A stretch of DNA of 5,391 nucleotides. Source: Flavobacteriales bacterium UBA7430. GTDB lineage: Bacteria > Bacteroidota > Bacteroidia > Flavobacteriales > UBA7430. How positions within the stretch are numbered: position 1 is the stretch's first letter; each line of letters opens with the position of its first letter. The stretch covers positions 659 through 6,049 of the forward strand of contig DLQO01000026.1 of NCBI GenBank assembly GCA_002478765.1, in the 5' to 3' direction. Shown one piece after another: positions 1 through 5,391 of this stretch. The position numbers and the translations under genes are program-made. The notes under the pieces are model-generated. The model had not been told where the DNA came from. It saw only the letters and a list, made by a program, of their open reading frames with translations, and did no database searches.

Positions 1-1608
1 GGACATACCTTGGTTGATCTTTCAGCCAACATACGACCAAATAAAAACACCTTCATTCGAACCACCCTACGTGTAAGAAATGAATACGGTGGGTTTTGGG
101 GTTCAGGTGTAACCTTTGATGTACGTGAGTTGTACCTCAAAGGCTTGATCGCAAATTCTGTTCGTTACCAAATTGGGGATATTGATTACAAGCTTACCCC
201 TTTTACCCTATTCAACGATTCGGAAGAAATGTATGAAAATTCATTGGACATTTTCAACATGTACTCGGACATGGTTCACTACGATCTGTTCTACACCAAA
301 AACAACACTTGGAGACAGCAAGGTCTTGCCGCTGACTTTGCACTCAGCTTCAGAGAAGGTATTGACGAATTGCAATTTAACATGTTCAGCTCCAGAGTAA
401 ACTTTGGCGGCGGTGCAACCGACGATCGTATTCTATTTGGTGGTAACGTAACGATGGTTCATAGTGAGGCATTTTCAGCAGGCTTAAATTACATCAACCT
501 GTACGACATTGCTGAAACATCTGCAGACAGCGCTCAATATAGAAACCCGGTGATTACAGGTAGCTACCAATTGAAAAAAGATTTGAATGATTTTGCTCTT
601 GAACTTAACGGTGAAAGTGGAATCTCAAAATCCATGCACAAGGGAGACGATCTTGCTCCGGTTCACGAAGACTTCTTCAACTACGCCAAATTAAGTGCGG
701 AGTACAAACCGTTTGATTTAAACTTCAGTTTGGCCTACCGAAACGTAGGACCTAAATTTAGAAGTGCAGGAGCGCAAACCAGAAGATTAAACTACAGCAC
801 AGAATCTACGTATTTTGATCGGTACACAAACAATCAAATCACTCGGCCAATGGGTCTTTGGGACATATACAACAACGCCGCGGTGTACAACACGCAAATC
901 GAGAAAGGACTGTCAAACTACTACCCACACTACAACAACATCGACCCTTATGGCTTGGCAACACCAAACCGTCAAGGTCTAGATTTATCCATTTCACGTG
1001 TGGATGACGAAAACCGTTATGCGGTTCAAGTTGAACTGGGAATGCTCAAAGAAATAGAAGGTGAAGAAGCAAGTCAACCCGACGTTCTTAAAAGCTATAA
1101 CTCAATTTCAGTACATACAGACATTCATGTGAATGAGTTCATCGCAGGATTTGATCGAGGGGTACTCTTACAACTGGGTTACACACAAAATCACACCACG
1201 AGCGATAACGACGCGGTTACCGATGCGAAAAAAACAGATTTAAAATCAGAAAGAATTACGGCAGGTTTAACGGTTGAACTATCCAAAGAACTTGACTTCA
1301 TGGCAGGATACGAAATCTTCAAAGCAGAAGGATTTGACCACGTCATCAGTCGCGACAGTTACGATGAGTTGAACTACTACCCTTCATTTGGAACGAACCT
1401 TACCGAAAATATTTTTGGTCTTGGATTTAAGTACAAATTCAATGAAAAGAACGACTTACAAATTTTATGGCAAGACTACAACTGGAGCAATTCTGACTAC
1501 CACACCCTTGAACTTGAAAAGTACGATGATGTGATTGAATACACGCAAGACGAGAAACCTGATTATGGTTTTGGTCGATTGGCTGTAGCCTTCAGAATGA
1601 AGTTTTAA
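1..1608 (+). CDS. Outer-membrane beta-barrel (porin-like) protein, 5'-truncated by window edge
   Basis: The reading frame is open to base 1 (codons Gly-His-Thr precede the first TTG at 10), so the true start and signal peptide lie upstream; 535 codons are visible. The protein is made of alternating polar/hydrophobic stretches rich in Tyr, Phe and Asn, separated by Asp/Asn-rich turns, with no long hydrophobic helix. It ends in a strand-like segment (FGRLAVAFRMKF) with a terminal Phe, as expected for a BAM-inserted outer-membrane barrel. A conserved-looking stretch near codons 57-70 (IGDIDYKLTPFTLF) and a Tyr/Asn-rich segment at codons 271-320 stand out. No TonB box, plug domain or SusC-like region is visible. 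It lies 19 nt before a surface lipoprotein gene on the same strand, so it is probably co-transcribed and may act with it as a pore or scaffold. The barrel call rests on composition and C-terminus; I cannot name the family, and substrate transport is inference. Confidence 0.72.
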   Translation, partial: GHTLVDLSANIRPNKNTFIRTTLRVRNEYGGFWGSGVTFDVRELYLKGLIANSVRYQIGDIDYKLTPFTLFNDSEEMYENSLDIFNMYSDMVHYDLFYTKNNTWRQQGLAADFALSFREGIDELQFNMFSSRVNFGGGATDDRILFGGNVTMVHSEAFSAGLNYINLYDIAETSADSAQYRNPVITGSYQLKKDLNDFALELNGESGISKSMHKGDDLAPVHEDFFNYAKLSAEYKPFDLNFSLAYRNVGPKFRSAGAQTRRLNYSTESTYFDRYTNNQITRPMGLWDIYNNAAVYNTQIEKGLSNYYPHYNNIDPYGLATPNRQGLDLSISRVDDENRYAVQVELGMLKEIEGEEASQPDVLKSYNSISVHTDIHVNEFIAGFDRGVLLQLGYTQNHTTSDNDAVTDAKKTDLKSERITAGLTVELSKELDFMAGYEIFKAEGFDHVISRDSYDELNYYPSFGTNLTENIFGLGFKYKFNEKNDLQILWQDYNWSNSDYHTLELEKYDDVIEYTQDEKPDYGFGRLAVAFRMKF

Positions 1609-1627
1609 TTCAAAAAAAACGAGCTAA

Positions 1628-2629
1628 ATGAAATATCTACTTTCCCTATTAATTCTTGCTTTAGGATTTAGTTCCTGTGAGCGAGAAGTGGATGCGAATC
1701 GAATTTCTGTTTCGGATCTCTACGGTGAATTTGAAATTAATGACTCGCTAGACGTTACCAAAACGAGTATTGACTTTGAAATGGGCGAAAAGCCTGTTTT
1801 TACGGCGGAGTTTAACAAACCTGTTCTGTGGAACTTAACCATCACAGGTAAAAAGTCGGGTGCTGTTAAAAACATCTCGGGCTTATCAAAAGAACTGAAC
1901 AGCGAAAATGCTGCTTGGGATGGATCCACCTCAACGCTGCCCTTCTTCAGAAAAGGAGAAGACTGCACGGCGGAGTTAAACATTTCTTCTGAGGACACGA
2001 CTCTGGTATTGGCGGAAACGCTTACGGTTAAAACCGCCAAAACCAACAGCGGATCTTTAGTCTCTGATTTCGAAGGCGGAATCAATGACGATTGGGATTG
2101 GTTTTTCCAAGACGGTGTCGGTTTTGCAAACCTAAGACACCGAACAAAAGCCGCTCAAGGAGAATACTACTACAAAATGTTCGGGGAATGCAGTTGGGAC
2201 TGGTTGATTGGAATGGTCAACATTCCGGCAACAGATTATCTGGGTGAAACTCTTGCTCTAAGTGACGATCCTAATGAAGTTTACTTCAACGTGATGCTTA
2301 ACTTTCTCAAAGGTCAACCTCGGGTTCTCATACGTTTCAACGAGGATGACAACAACGACGGTGTGTTTGATATAGAAACTGAAGATTCCTACTCGATTAC
2401 CGTTCAAAGTACAAGGTCGGGATGGCAACAAATTTCTTTAAAATACTCCGACCTGGTTGTGGTAGATGAAAATGGAAAAGCCATCACACCGAATGGGAAC
2501 AATGTACACAACCCAAACTTGTTAGATGGGGTTGACATTCTCCTTTTGGCCGATCCGTTAATCGCAGGCGTAAGCCAAGTGAACATGGATTACATGATTT
2601 TCACAGAAAATGAACCTTTAAAACCATAA
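1628..2629 (+). CDS. Surface lipoprotein, putative glycan-binding (Ig-like plus jelly-roll-like domain)
   Basis: This 333-residue protein has a type II signal peptide: a Lys near the N-terminus, a Leu-rich core and a lipobox-like GFSSC with Cys17 as the acylation site. The residues after Cys17 (EREVD) are acidic, resembling the Bacteroidota lipoprotein export signal, so outer-face display is likely. Residues about 30-138 look like an Ig/FN3-type beta-sandwich (VLWNLTITG at 66-74). Residues about 143-330 look like a beta-jelly-roll of the kind found in carbohydrate-binding modules, opening with SDFEGG and rich in Trp (WDWFF near 156-160, then CSWDWLIGM). Residues 240-250 (DDNNDGVFDIE) match a D-x-N-x-D-G calcium-loop pattern. 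The gene starts 19 nt after the barrel gene behind an A-rich leader and ends 4 nt before the next lipoprotein gene. The role resembles SusE/SusF-type or other surface glycan-binding proteins by architecture; ligand and exact family are not determined. Confidence 0.75.
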   Translation: MKYLLSLLILALGFSSCEREVDANRISVSDLYGEFEINDSLDVTKTSIDFEMGEKPVFTAEFNKPVLWNLTITGKKSGAVKNISGLSKELNSENAAWDGSTSTLPFFRKGEDCTAELNISSEDTTLVLAETLTVKTAKTNSGSLVSDFEGGINDDWDWFFQDGVGFANLRHRTKAAQGEYYYKMFGECSWDWLIGMVNIPATDYLGETLALSDDPNEVYFNVMLNFLKGQPRVLIRFNEDDNNDGVFDIETEDSYSITVQSTRSGWQQISLKYSDLVVVDENGKAITPNGNNVHNPNLLDGVDILLLADPLIAGVSQVNMDYMIFTENEPLKP

Positions 2630-2633
2630 TCAG

Positions 2634-3926
2634 ATGCAAGCCAAAATTATCATACCTTTTTTAGTGCTTACCATGTTGTTGGTTTCGTGTGTGGAAATGA
2701 AAGATCAAGCCATCTTTGATGCGCCAGCAGATCAAGAAATACCTGTAGGAATCAAGAACTTTTATGCACTTAATGTTTTTGAAGGAAAAATGAACGGGGA
2801 ACACTGGTTCAGCAAACCCCCAGAAATTGAGTCCAAAGAATGTTTAGACATCACAAGCACCTACTTCATCACTTCTGAATTGGATGAGAATGGTGAAGCT
2901 ATTGTCGAACCTGCCATGCGTTGGACTTGGGACAAGCAAGCAGGAGACTGTGACTGGATGGGACTGGGACTGGGATGGGACGGTTGGTCTGGGAAAGACT
3001 TAAGTCGAATTACAGACAATGCGGCCATTCAATTGAAAGTACGCTCCGTGAAAGGCGATTTAAAATCGTTACCCTTAGCAGCATGTTTGGAAGACTATGG
3101 AGACAACCAATTGTGGATTGGTTTTCATCCACAGGTGATCGAAAATGGAGTCATCAAAGAAGATGAATGGTCAAACGTTACCCTTCCCCTAGCTGAATTT
3201 GAATGGGACATTGCTCAAGACATTGACATGTCCAACATCAAACAAATGATTGTTCAATTCGAAGCTGCCGGTGATCTGTACGTAAAAGAGATCAACGTCA
3301 TTCCTTTCAAAGGAGGTTTCACCAAAAGAATCGAGATTCCTCACGCAGCAGAATTAGACCTCAACCTTGACGGCTTGGCTTCAGAAAATAGCTGGGATCA
3401 GGCAAAAGGCGTTGCGTTTTCTTCGTACCAAGTGAAATCACTTTCAGACGATGAAAATTTATATTTCTTACTCAATTTTGAAAGTGAACAAGACCTCATC
3501 AACCCTTTTAAGGACGGTGGTATGTGGAACGGAGATGGTTTTGAAATCGCTTTCACCACCAATCACGAATTGAATAAGAAAAGAGCTTTCATGAGTTCTT
3601 CAGACCAGCACTTTATCATAAACCTGGCCAACAAGCACGTTTGGGATTACAGAAACTCAGCGTTAATTGAAGGTATCGAAGTCGCTGAATCCAAAAAGGA
3701 GAATGCATATCAGTTTGAAATTCAAGTTCCTTTAAGTTCTCTTGATCTAGATCCTTTTACAACGAATGTAAAATATCAAATGGAATTTGCCGTGGGTAAA
3801 AGTTCTGCCGATGGAACCAAAAGAGAAATGCAATACAAGTGGAACTCCGAAGGTAAGGATGGCTTTTATGCCAAACCCGCACTTTGGGGCGATATGAGTT
3901 TGACTCCTTTGGCCAAAATCCAATAA
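2634..3926 (+). CDS. Surface lipoprotein with CBM-like domain and C-terminal CBM9-like domain
   Basis: This 430-residue protein begins with a short type II signal peptide ending in the lipobox LVSC (Cys19), followed by VEMKD, which carries acidic residues as in surface-exported lipoproteins. Residues about 35-228 form a beta-rich domain with a striking Trp/Gly motif, CDWMGLGLGWDGW at 106-118, then GKDLS, a pattern I associate with galactose-binding-like or CIA30/CBM11-like folds. Residues about 232-430 resemble the CBM9-like (DOMON-related) fold: an opening LDGLASENSWDQA segment, a central WNGDGFEIAF at 298-307, and a closing YQMEFAVGKSS strand. CBM9-type modules usually bind sugars, often at chain ends; binding here is inferred. 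I see no catalytic signature. The ATG sits 4 nt after the previous stop, so translation is probably coupled, and the terminator at 3969-4025 closes the operon. An alternative is a purely structural surface protein. Confidence 0.77.
   Translation: MQAKIIIPFLVLTMLLVSCVEMKDQAIFDAPADQEIPVGIKNFYALNVFEGKMNGEHWFSKPPEIESKECLDITSTYFITSELDENGEAIVEPAMRWTWDKQAGDCDWMGLGLGWDGWSGKDLSRITDNAAIQLKVRSVKGDLKSLPLAACLEDYGDNQLWIGFHPQVIENGVIKEDEWSNVTLPLAEFEWDIAQDIDMSNIKQMIVQFEAAGDLYVKEINVIPFKGGFTKRIEIPHAAELDLNLDGLASENSWDQAKGVAFSSYQVKSLSDDENLYFLLNFESEQDLINPFKDGGMWNGDGFEIAFTTNHELNKKRAFMSSSDQHFIINLANKHVWDYRNSALIEGIEVAESKKENAYQFEIQVPLSSLDLDPFTTNVKYQMEFAVGKSSADGTKREMQYKWNSEGKDGFYAKPALWGDMSLTPLAKIQ
2960..2979 (+). other. 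Canonical G-quadruplex-type motif inside a coding region
   Basis: Four GGG runs (2960-2962, 2966-2968, 2972-2974, 2977-2979) are separated by loops of 3, 3 and 2 nt on the coding strand. They encode the Gly/Leu/Trp motif of the second lipoprotein. The pattern is seen directly; whether it folds or has any role is unknown, and it may only reflect Gly and Trp codons. Confidence 0.5.
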
Positions 3927-3968
3927 AGAAAAACACGCCAGGCACACCCTCTTTACAACAGACATGAC

Positions 3969-4025
3969 AAACCTCTTAATCACCTGTTCCCCATGGGAAT
4001 TACGTGACTAAGAGGTTTTATTTTT
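3969..4025 (+). terminator. Rho-independent terminator of the barrel-lipoprotein operon
   Basis: The arms at 3969-3983 and 4004-4018 pair at 14 of 15 positions (one A/C mismatch at 3979/4008). A smaller apical hairpin (TTCCC 3987-3991 with GGGAA 3995-3999, loop CAT) sits inside the loop. A T-rich tail, TTTTATTTTT, follows at 4016-4025. The element lies 42 nt after the stop of the second lipoprotein gene and before the GH16 gene, so it separates two transcription units. Confidence 0.85.
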
Positions 4026-4046
4026 CAAATAATAACCGTATTTTTA
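4021..4046 (+). promoter_or_regulatory. Weak candidate promoter for the GH16 gene
   Basis: TATTTTTA at 4039-4046 matches seven of the eight positions of the Bacteroidota -7 consensus TAnnTTTG (last base differs). The only upstream partner is the T-run at 4021-4025, which is a poor -33 element and also the tail of the preceding terminator. A promoter is expected here because the upstream operon is terminated, but this exact placement is tentative. The leader just before the ATG is A-rich (ACAATCAAAA) with no Shine-Dalgarno core. Confidence 0.3.
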
Positions 4047-4070
4047 CAGGGCAAACACAAACAATCAAAA

Positions 4071-4901
4071 ATGACCCCAATTCAAAACAAAAAGGCACTC
4101 AGATATTTCATCTTGTCGCTCTCATTTCTCTTGGTTTCTTGCGCTCAAGAAGACCCACCCATTTACGAAGCTGGATCACTTAAATTCGAAGATGAATTCA
4201 ACGGATCGAGTCTAAACAGTTCCAAATGGTCTCACCAAACAGGAACCGGCTCACAATATGGCTTGTGGGGTTGGGGCAATGGGGAGCTTCAATACTACCG
4301 ATCCGAGAATACAACCGTTAGCGACGGTACAGCCAAAATAACCGTCAAAAGTGAATCGTTTGAAGGTAAAGAATACACCTCATCGCGTTTCACCACACTC
4401 AACAAATTCAGCTTTCGCTACGGTAAAGTCCAAGCACGTATAAAAACCGTTGACGGTAAATCCTTATGGCCCGCATTCTGGCTTTTGCCTGTTGGAGGTA
4501 ACTGGCCTTGCGATGGAGAAATTGACATCATGGAGCAAGGAGGTCATGTGGGAGGTATCAATGAAACAACCGGAGCCGCACATCTTGGTGAATGCGGAGG
4601 CGCAAGTACCTATGAAACTTTTGACCTAAAAAATCCTGCTGGCGTTTCTTATGCGAATGATTTTCACATCTACGAAATTCAATGGTCGAAAGATAAGATT
4701 GCCTGGTATGTAGATGACAAAAAGGTATTCCAGGTAACTCCAGAAAGTTACCCCGGAAAAACTTGGCCCTTCAACAGCAGCGATTGGTACATCCTACTCA
4801 ATCTGGCTGTGGACAAAAGTGGTCCCAATTCCAACACACAATTACCTTCCCAAATGGAAATTGACTGGGTGAGGGTCTATGAAATGGAGCGAGCCAATTA
4901 A
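4071..4901 (+). CDS. GH16 family endo-beta-glucanase (laminarinase-like) lipoprotein
   Basis: This 276-residue enzyme should hydrolyse internal beta-1,3 (or mixed beta-1,3/1,4) glucan bonds with retention. The signal peptide has a basic N-region (KK, R) and a lipobox LVSC with Cys24; AQED follows, fitting outer-face anchoring. The mature part is a single GH16 jelly-roll from about residue 37. It contains FEDEFNG, WGWGNGELQYY (66-76, substrate-cleft type), FRYGKVQARIK, and LWPAFWLLP (132-140). The catalytic EIDIME at 150-155 has nucleophile E150, D152 and acid/base E155, all intact. The family's closing MEIDWVRVY is at 262-270. There are no accessory CBM or T9SS domains, so the length is that of a bare catalytic module plus anchor. 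Cys147, beside the active site, and Cys175 could form a disulfide. GH16 also includes agarases, carrageenases and porphyranases, so laminarin is the best guess rather than proven. The gene sits alone between two terminators, downstream of the glycan-binding operon. Confidence 0.93.
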   Translation: MTPIQNKKALRYFILSLSFLLVSCAQEDPPIYEAGSLKFEDEFNGSSLNSSKWSHQTGTGSQYGLWGWGNGELQYYRSENTTVSDGTAKITVKSESFEGKEYTSSRFTTLNKFSFRYGKVQARIKTVDGKSLWPAFWLLPVGGNWPCDGEIDIMEQGGHVGGINETTGAAHLGECGGASTYETFDLKNPAGVSYANDFHIYEIQWSKDKIAWYVDDKKVFQVTPESYPGKTWPFNSSDWYILLNLAVDKSGPNSNTQLPSQMEIDWVRVYEMERAN

Positions 4902-4919
4902 GGCATCTACCCAAAACAC

Positions 4920-4961
4920 AAAAAAAAGCGTGTGGTTTTATAAAACCACACGCTTTTTTTT
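4920..4961. terminator. Perfect 42-nt palindromic, probably bidirectional terminator
   Basis: Eight As, a 12-bp GC-rich-based stem (GCGTGTGGTTTT at 4928-4939 with AAAACCACACGC at 4942-4953), a central AT and eight Ts form an uninterrupted palindrome. Read on the plus strand it is a classic hairpin plus T-tract 18 nt after the GH16 stop. The A-tract gives an equivalent T-tract on the minus strand, though no minus-strand gene is visible to the right within the window. Confidence 0.95.
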
Positions 4962-5084
4962 GGTTAAACAGACTACCCATTCCATCAAAAAAATCATCTC
5001 TAGCGAAACTCGGAGTTTCTGAGGATTGGCAGAAATAAACATGCAGAACAAACCCTAAATCACTCACATTTGTCATACAATCAC

Positions 5085-5115
5085 TTGACTAGCGAATATA
5101 AATTTTCTAAATTGC
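5085..5115 (+). promoter_or_regulatory. Candidate promoter for the secreted-protein gene
   Basis: TTGACT (5085-5090) is followed after 17 nt by TAAATT (5108-5113), a good spacing for a vegetative promoter. The same bases also read as TTG-N20-TAAATTG, close to the Bacteroidota TTG / TAnnTTTG pattern with one base missing. It lies about 30 nt before the ATG, behind a strong terminator, so a promoter is expected here. An overlapping TAAATTTT at 5099-5106 is an alternative -7 element. Confidence 0.42.
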
Positions 5116-5145
5116 AACGTTATATTAACTAAAAAACCCCCTCAG

Positions 5146-5391
5146 ATGATTACAAAATTACGATTGAGATGCATGGCTATTGCCATGTTTATTGGTGTCT
5201 GCGGTGCTTTTGCACAAACAGCAGACTTCTCCGGAACTTTCGGAGGTACAACCATCGGTGATGGTTCCGTTTATACCTTCCCTACAGGCGCTGAAGGTTG
5301 GGCTGGATTTGCCAACAACAACACGGCCTTGTATCCGTTAAGCTTCTCCGAAGATGGAGGTATTGCGTTTACAGCTGCAGCGCCGAATGGC
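5146..5391 (+). CDS. Secreted protein, N-terminal fragment (cut by window edge)
   Basis: 82 codons are visible and the frame is still open at the right edge. The ATG at 5146 begins a type I signal peptide: basic KLRLR, a hydrophobic core, and a cleavage-type AFA before Gln24. No lipobox Cys is placed for acylation, so the product is secreted rather than lipid-anchored. The mature start is rich in Gly, Phe and Thr (FSGTFGGTTIGDG) and continues with YTFPTGAEGWAGFANN and LSFSEDGGIAFTAAAPNG, which reads as a beta-sandwich, ligand-binding-like module. In such loci, modules of this kind often precede GH16 domains, PKD repeats or a T9SS tail; what follows here is outside the window. Given its place after a GH16 gene, a multidomain glucan-active or glucan-binding secreted protein is the leading inference. 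Met10 and Met14 are in-frame alternatives but would remove the basic N-region. Confidence 0.8.
   Translation, partial: MITKLRLRCMAIAMFIGVCGAFAQTADFSGTFGGTTIGDGSVYTFPTGAEGWAGFANNNTALYPLSFSEDGGIAFTAAAPNG

Noticed and set aside
10..12. TTG at base 10 as the start of the barrel gene
   Set aside because: The frame is open upstream to base 1, and no signal peptide follows the TTG, which an outer-membrane protein needs; the gene is simply cut by the window.
1720..2085. Minus-strand 121-codon open frame
   Set aside because: It lies wholly antisense to the Ig-like part of the first lipoprotein gene, with a composition expected of a frame shadow.
3747..3983. Minus-strand open frames opposite the end of the second lipoprotein gene
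   Set aside because: They are antisense to a well-supported CBM9-like domain, one starts inside the terminator stem, and the peptides have no motif or credible start region.
5005..5019. Small hairpin GAAACT-CGG-AGTTTC between the terminator and the last gene
   Set aside because: It is a 6-bp stem with no T-tract or known regulatory context; it could be chance.
4798..5076. Minus-strand 92-codon open frame
   Set aside because: It overlaps the GH16 3' end antisense, runs through the palindromic terminator and has no recognisable protein features.
4902..5145. Possible small RNA or tRNA gene in the intergenic gap
   Set aside because: No cloverleaf, riboswitch-like or conserved RNA pattern could be read; only a terminator, a promoter candidate and a weak hairpin are supported.
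1..5391. CRISPR array, insertion sequence or prophage elements
   Set aside because: No regularly spaced repeats, transposase-like frame or terminal inverted repeats were seen; the hairpins present are explained as terminators.

Overview
The window looks like marine Bacteroidota (Flavobacteriia-like) DNA. It has moderate GC, and every completed gene ends in TAA. Leaders are A-rich without a clear Shine-Dalgarno sequence. Three genes encode lipoproteins whose acylated Cys is followed by acidic residues, as in the Bacteroidota surface-export signal. The content is that of a polysaccharide-utilisation region, most likely acting on a laminarin-type beta-glucan. The substrate is inferred from the GH16 enzyme; the lineage call rests on sequence style, not on a marker gene.

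Layout: (1) 1-1608 is the 3' part of a gene for a large outer-membrane beta-barrel protein, open at the left edge. (2) 1628-2629 encodes a surface lipoprotein with an Ig-like N-terminal part and a jelly-roll-like, probably glycan-binding C-terminal part. (3) 2634-3926, only 4 nt downstream, encodes a second lipoprotein with a Trp/Gly-rich carbohydrate-binding-like domain followed by a CBM9-like domain. These three co-directional genes look like one operon, closed by a strong hairpin terminator at 3969-4025. (4) 4071-4901 encodes a GH16 endo-beta-glucanase lipoprotein with an intact EIDIME active site. It is followed by a perfect 42-nt palindromic, probably bidirectional terminator (4920-4961). 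(5) 5146 to the right edge holds the start of a secreted protein with a signal peptide and a Gly/aromatic-rich N-terminal module, behind a plausible promoter.

Working model (inference): the two lipoproteins capture glycan at the surface, the GH16 lipoprotein cuts it, and the barrel protein passes or holds the products. No SusC/SusD pair, transporter ATPase or regulator is visible. The barrel is neither SusC-like (no plug or carboxypeptidase-like domain in the visible part, and it appears too short) nor a family I can name. That makes the barrel plus two binding lipoproteins the most interesting unit here. Both intergenic gaps (144 and 244 bp) are accounted for by terminators and promoters.
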